Numbered from the stretch's first letter, positions 1-7,708 are shown. The stretch is 17,062 nt of DNA from Bacteroidales bacterium (GCA_031257735.1 JAIROC010000055.1:1-17062), one strand, 5' to 3'. Notes: generated by a model from the letters alone, not told the origin. Made by a program: numbers and translations.

Positions 1-493
1 TTTGCATTGAAGTCGGCAACCACTTTACTACGGCTATCGGAGGAGTAAAGTAAGTAGTTGTCTGGGTTGTAAGATTCCCTTTCAACATCCGACTTTATTT
101 TAAATCCTGTTAATACCCATTGTTCACTTTTTCCACTTTTATCTTTTGAAATAATTGCAATATAGTCTCCATAAGTTAATTCAACTCTTCCTTGTTCACC
201 TCTATACCTATTTGTAGAAATACCTTTTGATAAAACTTCATTTATTCCAAATAAAGTTTCAACTACATTATTCCTTCTAACCATCTTCTTGCTATAATAT
301 GCTCTAATCCAAAATCATCTTTATACTGTTTTTCTACTGTTCCTGTTTCTCCACTATAAATATTAATACTACCTATCTCTATATTATTAACACTACCTAA
401 TAAACCTGTTTTTCCTTTAAAAAATGACTGTAAAATTTCTAAACCTTTTATTGTTTCTAATATATTTTCCCAATCTCCAAACCATTTTTTAAA
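1..493 (-). pseudogene. Frameshifted PBECR2-like (phage Barnase/EndoU/ColicinE5-RelE-like) nuclease remnant, cut by window edge
   Basis: Read on the minus strand, the segment starts with FKKWFGDWEN, a sequence common in large phage or mobile-element proteins before a toxin-like domain. It then reads GSINIYSGETG and, after a few residues, DFGLEHIIARR, which resembles the start of PBECR2/DUF3519-type nuclease domains (G-x-GL-x-HI-x-x-RH/R). That frame stops with TAG at 265-263. A frame offset by two bases continues the same domain from about position 288 down to the window edge: RNNVVETLFGINEVLSKG, then VELTYGDYIAIISKD and EQWVLTGFKIK. The two halves together make one coherent domain, so a frameshift lies within about 266-290. 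There is no credible N-terminus: upstream of FKKW the frame runs into a palindromic repeat and low-complexity sequence. It is most likely a dead fragment of a phage or polymorphic-toxin protein. The family assignment is from memory of motifs and is moderately sure. Confidence 0.6.
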
Positions 494-532
494 CCCTCGT
501 CCGAACGAGGTAGAACCTCGTCCGAACGTGAG
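494..532. repeat. Tandem pair of palindromic CCTCGTCCGAACGAGG units
   Basis: CCTCGTCCGAACGAGG at 495-510 is an interrupted palindrome (CCTCGT / ACGAGG). It is followed after 5 bases (TAGAA) by a second, diverged copy at 516-532 (CCTCGTCCGAACG then TGAG). The unit sits exactly at the 5' border of the nuclease remnant and has replaced or interrupted its upstream part. It looks like a small dispersed palindromic (REP-like) element. No other full copy lies in this window. Confidence 0.6.
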
Positions 533-663
533 ATTTATAATATATATCAAGAACAGGAAGAAGAGCAAATGAATAATAAGGTAATAAGGTAATAATATAT
601 AGGTGCAATCCATTGCTACTAAGGCTATTTGTTGGGAAAATAAGGTTGGGAATAAGGTTTTCT

Positions 664-711
664 TGCGTCAGCCTAACTCATAACTCATAATTCATAATTC
701 ATAATTCATAT
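664..711. repeat. Dispersed repeat, copy A: GCGTCAGCCTAA plus tandem CATAATT units
   Basis: TGCGTCAGCCTAA is followed by five tandem copies of a roughly 9 bp unit (CTCATAA twice, then TTCATAATT-type units). The same core and tandem units occur inverted inside the MITE-like element near 7010-7048, and the core again near 16935. The copy lies just downstream of porZ, between its stop codon and the nuclease remnant. No coding role is visible. Confidence 0.65.
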
Positions 712-722
712 ATGGGAAACGT

Positions 723-3056
723 TTACTTGATAAATAGAATTTTACCTGCTTGTCGTTCTTTACCTGTTTCGTCATTGACAAAAACAAAATAGACACCCGT
801 TGCAGCTTTTTCACCATTGAAACGTTTGCCATCCCAAACGGCAGTACCTCCGTCTGAGGCTGTTCGGTAAACAAGTCCGCCGAATGCATCCGTAATTTTC
901 ACTTCTGATTTTTCTTTTAGTCCCGATATACTGATATATCCATCAAAATCTTCTCTGACAGGATTAGGGAATATTTTCAATTCTTCGTATTTTTCTTTTC
1001 CGTCCGTTGCCGTATACCGAAAGGAAATCAAACCTCTATCTGTTCCAAAATACACTTCTCCTGATTCTCCATCAATCTCTATGCTCAATATCACATTGGA
1101 CAAAAGTGGACTGTTCTCCATCGTAAAATGAAAAAGTTCTTGTTTACCATCTGCAGACAATAAAAATACACCTGAATTGTCTGTTCCTATCCATTTTCGA
1201 TTAGCGGCATCTACTTTAATGTATCGGACAGCTTCAGCGCCTAATACAAGTTCCGTAAGACTGTCTTTTGTAACATAAACAGGTTCGGGCAATATATTTG
1301 GATTGGTAAATAATTGTGAAGGATTATAATATACTTTTATGCCTTTATCTGTCCCCAGCCAAATTTTACCATCCTTATCTTCTGTCACAGAATAAATATT
1401 ATTAAAGGAACCTTTATCTTCGGGAAGCGACAAATTCAGTTGAGCCCATGAGGTATTGGATATTGTACCCGCAGGATTGAAAACAATCAATTTCTTTTCT
1501 CTCTCACAGAGCAACCATAAAATATTACGACTGTCAATAAATATCTTTTCCAAATATTGTATTCCGCCCGGAACAGCAAATGATTTCCATGTTCCATCAG
1601 CCATACGTACAACTAAAGGACTACTAACCCCCCAATTTCCAAGCCATAAATTATTATTTTTATCAAACACAGGAGATGTTGTACGTAATGTACCTCCACC
1701 CATCGTATCCAGAGAAGAATTGGTCATATTAAAATTTCTGACCATTGAATTATCCTTATATTCAAATACACCCTGAACAAACGAAGTTGCAAACATAACG
1801 GACTTATCATAAGGCGCTATGGCAACACCAATAAGATCGTAAACGCCATCATTGGGAATGATAGACCACCATTCATTTTCCAAAGCGCTCATATATCCGG
1901 GCGCCCAATTAGGTATCCAATCTTTCATAATGGTATGCGCTACAACCAATTTAGCATTTTTCCAAGTCATGGCAGCCACAGCGCCCTGTTCAGGACCCTG
2001 AATATAGCGATGATGAAGCTCACCTGAATATCCTTCCGAAATACCATCACCCGAAACAATATATAATCTGTCGGTACTGCCACAAACGGCTGTAATGGGA
2101 TTAATACATTTATAATAGGGCATATCTTTATCTATATTGAGGGCGCTGGGATTGACGCTGTAACACTTTACTCCCGTATTTGTTCCCACAATCAATTTAT
2201 CGAAAGAAGAACGTATAAACAGGTATCTATAATTTGTATCATATTCATTAAAACTGAAGGAAGTATCTTTTTCCCATACATTGTTTTTACAGGAATAAAT
2301 AACATTCTCACTTTGATAAACAGGGGTAGTTCCGCCAATGACAATTGTTTGCGTATCTGTTTTCATTAGATACAAATCATTATTGAGAGAAGCTAATTGT
2401 AGAAAACAGTCATTGTTAGGCGTATTGATATTTGTAATCAGTTCCCATGTTGCGAAGTCTTTTATTCTTGGATTATCTATTTTATTTTTGAAGAGAGCAT
2501 AATCTGTTGCAGCATAGATAATACTGTCTTTTGTAAGAAGTAAATCTCTGATTGGATAATTCTGATTGTTTTGACGAAAAAACCATGTGTCCACAACACT
2601 TTTCTTTTTCAAATCCAAAACCAAAACTCCAAAGCCACATGCCAAATAAGCATATTTATTATGGGTTAAAATAGCGTATATCGTTTTATCTCCTGTTATT
2701 TGTTTGTTATACAGATCAGGAATATTTGAAACACTTCCATTGTGATAGAGGTCTATATTAGAATTTCGATAACAGATGATCAATGTTTTAGTTGTTTGAT
2801 TTGCTCGCAGACATTGTATTCCTACATCGCTCAATCCCTCAACTTTGCCTATATGACGTATAGAATTATCAATTAGGTTAATACTTACAACACTGCTTTG
2901 CGAAGCGTAATATAGATTGTTATCAATTCTGTCCACATCACAACCCGCGCTGTAATTAAAATATGTTTTCCATTTTCCAACAGCCACTTGTGATTGACTG
3001 TACACAAACGCAGATGTCAAAATGATTACAGCTATAATTAGTCTCTTTATACACAT
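723..3056 (-). CDS. porZ: PorZ-like type IX secretion system protein (beta-propellers plus C-terminal sorting domain)
   Basis: 777 residues, almost exactly the length of Porphyromonas PorZ. The first 22 or so residues are a signal peptide (KRLIIAVIILTSAFVYS). The N-terminal region starts with the family-typical GKWKTYFNY and carries beta-propeller blades such as YYASQSSVVSINLIDN and AYLACGFGVLVLDLKKK. Later blades match the two-component-regulator propeller type (KDGKIWLGTDKGIKVYYNP, VYFGTDRGLISFRY). Residues about 691-777 form a type IX sorting-type domain with KIFPNPV, a WDGK turn and a VYFVFV strand near the end. In the known system PorZ sits at the cell surface with PorU, PorV and PorQ in the complex that cleaves and anchors exported cargo. 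The ATG at 3056 directly precedes the signal peptide. No TAnnTTTG box is obvious upstream, so the gene may depend on read-through from the dehydrogenase 176 bp away. A generic propeller protein exported by the same system is the alternative. Confidence 0.85.
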   Translation of the reverse strand: MCIKRLIIAVIILTSAFVYSQSQVAVGKWKTYFNYSAGCDVDRIDNNLYYASQSSVVSINLIDNSIRHIGKVEGLSDVGIQCLRANQTTKTLIICYRNSNIDLYHNGSVSNIPDLYNKQITGDKTIYAILTHNKYAYLACGFGVLVLDLKKKSVVDTWFFRQNNQNYPIRDLLLTKDSIIYAATDYALFKNKIDNPRIKDFATWELITNINTPNNDCFLQLASLNNDLYLMKTDTQTIVIGGTTPVYQSENVIYSCKNNVWEKDTSFSFNEYDTNYRYLFIRSSFDKLIVGTNTGVKCYSVNPSALNIDKDMPYYKCINPITAVCGSTDRLYIVSGDGISEGYSGELHHRYIQGPEQGAVAAMTWKNAKLVVAHTIMKDWIPNWAPGYMSALENEWWSIIPNDGVYDLIGVAIAPYDKSVMFATSFVQGVFEYKDNSMVRNFNMTNSSLDTMGGGTLRTTSPVFDKNNNLWLGNWGVSSPLVVRMADGTWKSFAVPGGIQYLEKIFIDSRNILWLLCEREKKLIVFNPAGTISNTSWAQLNLSLPEDKGSFNNIYSVTEDKDGKIWLGTDKGIKVYYNPSQLFTNPNILPEPVYVTKDSLTELVLGAEAVRYIKVDAANRKWIGTDNSGVFLLSADGKQELFHFTMENSPLLSNVILSIEIDGESGEVYFGTDRGLISFRYTATDGKEKYEELKIFPNPVREDFDGYISISGLKEKSEVKITDAFGGLVYRTASDGGTAVWDGKRFNGEKAATGVYFVFVNDETGKERQAGKILFIK

Positions 3057-3232
3057 ATTAAAATAGATTACAATACTTTACTTTAACTTGTTTTTTTACA
3101 TTTTATTGTGAATGTCGAAAGAAAGAGAAGGCAGAGAACGAAAAGGAAGAAGATAGGCGACAACTTCGTTTCGCTCGCAATAATGGTGTTGTTGATTTTT
3201 TTGTTCTTTCGTACCATCATGCTTTTGTACTT

Positions 3233-4168
3233 TTACAACGAGTTATAATTTTTTCCAAGCCAATGAAAGATATTGTTAATCACAATTTTTATCCGCTTTT
3301 CAAAAGCTTCTTCCGTTGCGTATCCTATATGAGGAACAAGTACACAATTGGGAGAATGGAGCAAAGGATGATCTTCCGATAGAGGAGGTTCTTGTTCAAA
3401 AACGTCAATTCCTGCGCCAGCAAGTTTTTTGTTAATAAGCGCTTCTGCCAGAGCGTCCATGTCTACAATATTACCTCTTGCCGTATTGATTAGAATAGCA
3501 TCTTTTTTTAACAGAGATAATTTTTCCCTGTCAATCAGATGAAAAGTTTCAGGAGTAAGTGGAAGATGCAACGTAACAATATCAGAAGAAGCCAACAAAT
3601 TCTCAAGAGAGACATGAGGAATGGAAAGTACATTTTTGTTTCTATTACACGCGATAATATTGCATCCCAACTGTTGTAATGTAATGGCTACCTGCGTACC
3701 AATAGCTCCCATACCTATAATTCCTACCGTTTTTCCGTGTAATTGTCTTCCAAGAAAACAGTTACGTGTTCCCTGTTTTCGTATTTGCGCATCCAGCGAA
3801 GTAATATGTCTATACACATCCAATATCAAACCTATTGTCAACTCGCATACAGCAATTGTGGCATAGCCTGCAGCATTGACAACATGAATATGATGCTGAT
3901 GACAATAATTCAAATCTATATGATCCAAACCTGTAAAAGCAACTGAGAGCATTTTCAATCGGGGACACTGCAATAATACGTCTGCATGCAATACAATATT
4001 GGAAACAATGACAATATCTGCATCTTTCATCCTTGTTACGAGAGAGTGATTGTCTTCTTTTCTATCTGCATAGTAAACAAAATTATGTCCCAAATACTTG
4101 AAACGGGTTTGTATTTCCTCGACCTTTTCTATAGAAAGATTTAGAGGTTCTACAGCTACTATTTTCAT
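3233..4168 (-). CDS. D-2-hydroxyacid dehydrogenase, NAD-binding
   Basis: 311 residues, normal for the D-isomer-specific 2-hydroxyacid dehydrogenase family, which reduces 2-keto acids to D-2-hydroxy acids (or the reverse) with NAD(P). The Rossmann dinucleotide motif GMGAIG is at residues 152-157. The three catalytic residues are in place: Arg231 (INTARG), Glu260 (DVFEQEPP) and His280 (VPHIG). Substrate cannot be read from the sequence; hydroxypyruvate/glycerate dehydrogenase or another small 2-keto acid reductase are all possible. It is shorter than a serine-pathway phosphoglycerate dehydrogenase with an ACT domain. The ATG is 16 bases downstream of the prs stop codon, so it is probably co-transcribed with prs. 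No Shine-Dalgarno is seen, as is usual in this phylum. Confidence 0.9.
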   Translation of the reverse strand: MKIVAVEPLNLSIEKVEEIQTRFKYLGHNFVYYADRKEDNHSLVTRMKDADIVIVSNIVLHADVLLQCPRLKMLSVAFTGLDHIDLNYCHQHHIHVVNAAGYATIAVCELTIGLILDVYRHITSLDAQIRKQGTRNCFLGRQLHGKTVGIIGMGAIGTQVAITLQQLGCNIIACNRNKNVLSIPHVSLENLLASSDIVTLHLPLTPETFHLIDREKLSLLKKDAILINTARGNIVDMDALAEALINKKLAGAGIDVFEQEPPLSEDHPLLHSPNCVLVPHIGYATEEAFEKRIKIVINNIFHWLGKNYNSL

Positions 4169-4184
4169 GATTTAAAGTTACATA

Positions 4185-5150
4185 TTAATCAATAGGAATA
4201 TCGTCAAGGGATAGAAAATGGTCAAAATCAAACAGAGTATTAATAGAACGATTAGCAATAACGCTTCCTATCACGGTAGCGAAAAGACGATCTATAGACA
4301 GGACTGTAATTTTATCAGTTTTCCGACGTAAGGGAATGGAATCGGTAACAATGACTTCTTGCAATTTTGATTTTTCTATATCATCAATTGCATTTTTAGA
4401 AAGAACAGGATGTACACACATAGCGCTCACGCTTTTTGCCCCAAGTTCGTCAATCATATTTGCAGCCTTACAGATAGTTCCTGCTGTATCAATGATGTCA
4501 TCAAGTAGAATTACGTTTTTATCTTTGACATCACCTATTATTTGCAGACTACCAATTTCGTTTGGACGTGGACGCTGTTTGAAACCAATAGCTAAATCGG
4601 CGTTCAAATATTTTGCATACATAGCGGCTCTTCGCGTACCTCCCGTATCAGGAGAGGCAATACACAAGTCTTTGATCTTTCTCTTTTTCAGATGAGGTAA
4701 AAATAAACGAGAAGCAAAAAGATGATCTACCGGAACATCAAAAAAACCTTGTATTTGGTCAGCATGTAAATCCATTGTAATAATTCTGTCGGCTCCTGCG
4801 GCAGTAAGCAAATTTGCCACCAGCTTTGCGCCTATTGGTACGCGAGGTTTATCTTTTCTATCCTGACGTGCATAACCAAAATAGGGTATTACGGCGATAA
4901 TTTTATGAGCAGATGCTCTTCGTGCTGCATCCATCATGTATAGCAATTCCATTAAGTTATCCGCAGGAGGAAAAGTAGATTGCACAATAAAAACATCACA
5001 CCCTCGCAATGTTTCGGAATAAGAGGGTAAAAATTCTCCATCATTAAAAGTCATGACTTCTACTTCTACTAATTTCTGGTTACACACTTTTGCTATTTTT
5101 GCTGCAATTTCATAAGAGGCTCTACCTGCTGCTATTTTGATTGTTCTCAT
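4185..5150 (-). CDS. prs: Ribose-phosphate pyrophosphokinase (PRPP synthetase)
   Basis: 321 residues, full length for class I PRPP synthetase, which transfers pyrophosphate from ATP to ribose 5-phosphate to make PRPP for purine, pyrimidine, His, Trp and NAD synthesis. Visible motifs: YARQDRK at 93-99 (ATP-binding side), MDLHADQIQGFF at 126-137, SPDTGGTRRA at 166-175, the catalytic Lys191/Arg193 pair in FKQRPR, and the ribose-5-phosphate loop DDIIDTAGT at 217-225. The start is the ATG at 5150, 23 bases from the probable transcription start given by the upstream -7 box. It is first in the likely prs-dehydrogenase unit. The window also holds nadC, a PRPP consumer, but in a separate operon. Confidence 0.97.
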   Translation of the reverse strand: MRTIKIAAGRASYEIAAKIAKVCNQKLVEVEVMTFNDGEFLPSYSETLRGCDVFIVQSTFPPADNLMELLYMMDAARRASAHKIIAVIPYFGYARQDRKDKPRVPIGAKLVANLLTAAGADRIITMDLHADQIQGFFDVPVDHLFASRLFLPHLKKRKIKDLCIASPDTGGTRRAAMYAKYLNADLAIGFKQRPRPNEIGSLQIIGDVKDKNVILLDDIIDTAGTICKAANMIDELGAKSVSAMCVHPVLSKNAIDDIEKSKLQEVIVTDSIPLRRKTDKITVLSIDRLFATVIGSVIANRSINTLFDFDHFLSLDDIPID

Positions 5151-5179
5151 CTTTATTTGATACTAATTTTATTTTGCTG

Positions 5180-5187
5180 CAAAAATA
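5180..5187 (-). promoter_or_regulatory. Bacteroidota -7 promoter box for prs
   Basis: TATTTTTG on the minus strand matches TAnnTTTG, the -7 element read by the primary sigma factor of Bacteroidota. It lies 29 bases upstream of the prs ATG. A clean TTTG -33 element at the usual 19-21 base spacing is not seen, so confidence is moderate. Confidence 0.45.
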
Positions 5188-5392
5188 GCAAAAAATATTC
5201 ACATATTCCGAGTTATGAATCGTTTTTTTCGGTGAGTGAAAAACACAAATGAGAGCGTAAAAAGTAAAATCAAATTCATGTCATGAAATGAAGCTGTATT
5301 ATTCTTTGAAAGAATTTGAAATAAAAAGATGACAAATAGTGTATTGTGTAGGATATGATAGTTTTTAATTCTTGCAGATACATAGTTATACA

Positions 5393-5786
5393 TTATATTT
5401 GTTCCACCAACTCTTTTCTCACCAATTTCCAAGCTGCTTCTTTGTCATACTCCACTCCTTGTTTTAATACCATCCGAATATCTTCTATAAATTCTGTATC
5501 CATCATTTTCACACTCATATTGGCAAGAAACTGTTTTTGCGTAGGAGGATTATCTACGGCATGTTCCATGTGAACTTTATAGCAATGAATAACCTTTTCG
5601 GTATCAATACTCAAATGAGTCAATGCCCAATAGAGGTCGAACAGGTCGCGTCCTTTCTTGCGTTGATACAAGGCTCTCAATTTTGTTCCCAACAGTTCTT
5701 CTATTTCATATCCGGTAATATAACATTGCCCCGAAAACCCATGACGATGCAGCTCTCCATTCTTCTATATATCGTTGTGGTATCAT
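5393..5786 (-). pseudogene. AbiEii/AbiGii-family nucleotidyltransferase toxin, internally deleted and frameshifted
   Basis: The ATG at 5786 overlaps the TGA of the upstream antitoxin gene as ATGA, the usual coupled arrangement of AbiE pairs. The first codons read MIPQRYIEEWRAASSW, the normal start of AbiEii proteins, but this frame stops within about 26 codons. A second frame (+1) carries ITGYEIEELLGTKLRALYQ followed by RKKGRDLFDLYWALT and continues to a normal-looking C-terminus (FIEDIRMVLKQGVEYD) ending at 5393. The family usually has about 250-300 residues; only about 130 codons remain. Missing is the nucleotidyltransferase core with the GGT-x-L motif and the catalytic D-x-D, which normally lies between the two preserved parts. 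The toxin is therefore expected to be inactive. A 99-codon frame from an internal ATG at 5692 is open but would encode only the C-terminal half. Confidence 0.8.
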
Positions 5787-6601
5787 AAGTCACTCTCAAT
5801 CTCCATATTTTTGATTATTTTCCACTTGTGGTCTATGTTTCCTTTTTTTTCCTTTTGAGGCGAAAGCGGGACAGGAAAGCAGTTTCTTTCGTTCAAAACT
5901 TTATACAATAAATCCGATAGTTTTTCTGTCAAAACTTCTTTTTCCAGAATGTATCCCAAACGCTGTATGGCAGCCGTATCGGGATATTGCTTGGCAATTT
6001 TCAGAAGCGCTGAAATCTTCATTTCTTCCGCTAATTCCTGTAAGATAGTAGTAATGCGGTTTATTCCAAATTTATGGATATATTCAAAAAGCTCTAATGC
6101 CGTCAGTTCTGGTGATGAAATATTGATATAACCCACGGGTGTTTTTCGCTGAATGATACCCTCCTGTATAAATTTCTGTTTAGAAAAGAAGACGATTTTC
6201 AGTTTATCTATACTTCGTGGGGCAGGACTTTGGGTGATTACGGTATATCCCATCGGTTGTTGATGTGCAGCGCCATACAATGCTGCCGCTGACAACAAGC
6301 CAACATAATATGGTTTCTCAAGCATTTTCATCAAATCGTCAAGAAACAGATAGGGCGGAAGCATCCCTTGCCTTGAATATTCCGGTGGGATAATCACATA
6401 AAAACCTTGACGAATAAACGCTATCTCCTTTTTCAACTTTAGACGAAACAGGTTTTGACGGATTGCAGGATAGGACAAATTGAATTTGTCTTTTATTTCT
6501 TCAATCGTAAACGCATAACGTCCTTGTGTCCTGACTTCTGTCAAATATTTATCCAAATAATTATAGGGTAATTGTCTGATATTATCCATTAGTGCAAACA
6601 T
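5783..6601 (-). CDS. AbiEi-type antitoxin / transcriptional regulator of a type IV toxin-antitoxin pair
   Basis: 272 residues from the first ATG; a second ATG four codons in (6589, MDNIRQLPYNYLDKYL) is an equally good start. Residues about 25-70 form a winged helix-turn-helix (YAFTIEEIKDKFNLSYPAIRQNLFRLKLKKEIAFIRQGFYVIIPPEY). They are followed by the AbiEi core: YYVGLLSAAALYGAAHQQP, then INISSPELTALELFEYIHKFGI. In characterised AbiE systems the AbiEi protein represses its own operon by binding inverted repeats and neutralises the AbiEii nucleotidyltransferase, giving phage resistance by abortive infection. Here the protein is full length and without frame damage, while its partner just downstream (ATGA overlap) is broken. 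The -7 box at 6632-6639 gives a short leader. It may persist only as a DNA-binding regulator, or be able to buffer AbiEii toxins coded elsewhere; both are inference. Confidence 0.85.
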   Translation of the reverse strand: MFALMDNIRQLPYNYLDKYLTEVRTQGRYAFTIEEIKDKFNLSYPAIRQNLFRLKLKKEIAFIRQGFYVIIPPEYSRQGMLPPYLFLDDLMKMLEKPYYVGLLSAAALYGAAHQQPMGYTVITQSPAPRSIDKLKIVFFSKQKFIQEGIIQRKTPVGYINISSPELTALELFEYIHKFGINRITTILQELAEEMKISALLKIAKQYPDTAAIQRLGYILEKEVLTEKLSDLLYKVLNERNCFPVPLSPQKEKKGNIDHKWKIIKNMEIESDL

Positions 6602-6631
6602 TCATTTAAATACACAATCCGTAATTTTATG

Positions 6632-6639
6632 CAAAGGTA
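6632..6639 (-). promoter_or_regulatory. -7 promoter box for the AbiE operon
   Basis: TACCTTTG on the minus strand is a perfect TAnnTTTG element, 30 bases upstream of the first AbiEi ATG. It is identical to the tRNA-Val -7 box at 7421. No convincing -33 TTTG at standard spacing; the promoter call rests on the -7 box and its position. Confidence 0.55.
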
Positions 6640-6693
6640 CACTTTTCATAGACATGCTACAGGAACAAAAGAATTTCAATGAAATTATTCAAT

Positions 6694-6982
6694 AGACGCT
6701 CCTTAAAAGACATGAAAATGAATATATATCAAACAAAAATGAAAGAAATGTAGTTCAAGAGCTGCAATAGAACCAATAATCGGGCGCTTAAAAACGGATT
6801 TTCGTATGAAATAAAACTATCTTTTCAAGAGAATTGGATATCTAAATCAATGCATTAACAGCAGTTGGTACATGGGGTATGAAAAAAATAATGCAGAGAC
6901 TCAAAGAAAAGTTTTTGTGGCTCGTTTTCAAATATTACTTTTTCTCAATCTTTCACGGATAATGTTTTTTTTAAGGAGCGAC
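6694..6982 (+). mobile_element. Internally deleted IS5/IS4-superfamily element with both terminal inverted repeats
   Basis: The ends are inverted repeats GACGCTCCTTAAAA (6695-6708) and its complement at 6969-6982, 13 of 14 matching. The 4 bp CAAT occurs just outside both ends (6690-6693 and 6983-6986), consistent with a target duplication. Inside, 6758-6808 reads RAAIEPIIGRLKTDFRM on the plus strand. This is the R(3)E(6)K part of the Y-R-E-K signature of IS5/IS4-type DDE transposases, including the third catalytic residue. A stop and a frameshift follow, and the C-terminus continues in another frame (NALTAVGTWGMKKIMQRL, then a hydrophobic tail) to a TAA at 6960-6962, a few bases before the right end. 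Everything between the left end and the R-E-K motif is missing, so the element is a non-autonomous, decayed relic. Confidence 0.75.
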
Positions 6983-6991
6983 CAATTAACT

Positions 6992-7109
6992 AGAGCCTGT
7001 CTATACAGTATAATTATGAATTATGAATTATGAATTAGGCTGACGCACGAAACCGCCTAATCAACGCCGTCATTGATGATTACTTTTTTGTACTTTATAG
7101 ACAGACTCT
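6992..7109. mobile_element. MITE-like element, 118 bp, with 19 bp inverted ends and 4 bp target duplication
   Basis: TAGAGCCTGTCTATACAGTA (6991-7010) and the complement of 7091-7110 match at 18 of 20 positions. If the element starts at AGAG, the bases outside it are AACT on both sides (6988-6991 and 7110-7113), a clean 4 bp target-site duplication. The interior has no coding capacity. It carries a GGCTGACGCA core plus tandem ATTATGA-type units in inverted orientation to copy A at 664-711. It begins 9 bases after the IS relic, so two insertions hit the same intergenic spot between AbiE and tRNA-Val. The ends resemble those of IS5/IS1182-type elements in style (GTCTGTCTATAAAG), but I cannot name the parent. 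Confidence 0.75.
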
Positions 7110-7113
7110 AACT

Positions 7114-7420
7114 ATGCAGTTTACCTTCTGTGTTTGATGTATTTCTCTTTTTTTTTGTCTCCTTACTTGTATCTTTATCGAACAACAGAGAAAAAAAAGA
7201 TAGAATACATCGCTCTATTTCGATTTACAGAGGAAATATTCTACAGAAATCTGGAGAAATTCGTCTTTCCGATGACAAAAGAGAAGAGAAAAATGAAGTA
7301 GAATACAGGTTCACGGACAATATTGAGAGAGAAAATACAGGTTCTTCTATTTGATAGAAAATGATTTACATTTTTTTGATGAAAAAGAATTTTTTTTCTG
7401 TTTTGTATTAGAAAAAAATG
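7114..7420. other. Intergenic stretch without a supported gene
   Basis: About 300 bases between the MITE and the tRNA promoter. It is A-rich and T-rich, and a 74-codon frame at 7130-7354 has no recognisable domain, a lysine/glutamate-rich low-complexity sequence and no promoter box. TACAGGTTC occurs twice (near 7305 and 7334) and once more at 7611, which is the only pattern I see. Confidence 0.4.
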
Positions 7421-7428
7421 TACCTTTG
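7421..7428 (+). promoter_or_regulatory. -7 promoter box for tRNA-Val
   Basis: TACCTTTG is a perfect TAnnTTTG element, 17 bases before the mature tRNA start, as expected for a tRNA gene. Upstream T-rich sequence has a TTTG at 7402-7405 (15 base gap, shorter than the usual 19-21) and a TTCTG at 7396-7400 (20 base gap), so the -33 assignment is open. Confidence 0.7.
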
Positions 7429-7445
7429 CAACATTGAAAATGACA

Positions 7446-7520
7446 GGGAGTTTAGCTCAGCTGGTTTAGAGCATCTGCCTTACAAGCAGAGGGTCACTGG
7501 TTCGAATCCAGTAACTCCCA
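7446..7520 (+). tRNA. tRNA-Val (anticodon UAC)
   Basis: 75 nt cloverleaf. Acceptor GGGAGTT pairs perfectly with AACTCCC, discriminator A. D arm GCTC/GAGC, anticodon arm TCTGC-CTTACAA-GCAGA with TAC at positions 34-36 reading GUA/GUG valine codons, T arm ACTGG-TTCGAAT-CCAGT. The 3' CCA is not encoded (A is followed by CAAA), so it must be added afterwards. A single tRNA with its own promoter; no other tRNA nearby. The mobile relics lie upstream of the gene, not at its 3' end, so it does not look like an integrase attachment site here. Confidence 0.97.
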
Positions 7521-7708
7521 CAAAAAGGGTAAATATACCTGTAAGAAAAAACGATTATCATCAATAATGATTCAAATACCACTTTATTTGTATCTTCTTC
7601 TTCTGGGCTTACAGGTTCAGTAAATAGAACAACTATGAAATTTTATAATCTATTTCGTTCTGATGATGAGACAGGAACATTAAAAGGACAATAAATAAAC
7701 AAAAAATC

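Noticed and set aside
5199..5432. 77-codon minus-strand frame between the AbiEii remnant and prs
   Set aside because: It overlaps the real toxin C-terminal frame, and its sequence has no recognisable domain or start signal.
7130..7354. 74-codon plus-strand frame before tRNA-Val
   Set aside because: No domain, low-complexity charged sequence and no promoter box; more likely spacer.
7446..7520. tRNA-Val 3' end as an integration attachment site
   Set aside because: I found no second copy of the tRNA 3' end in the window, and no integrase. The mobile relics are upstream of the gene.
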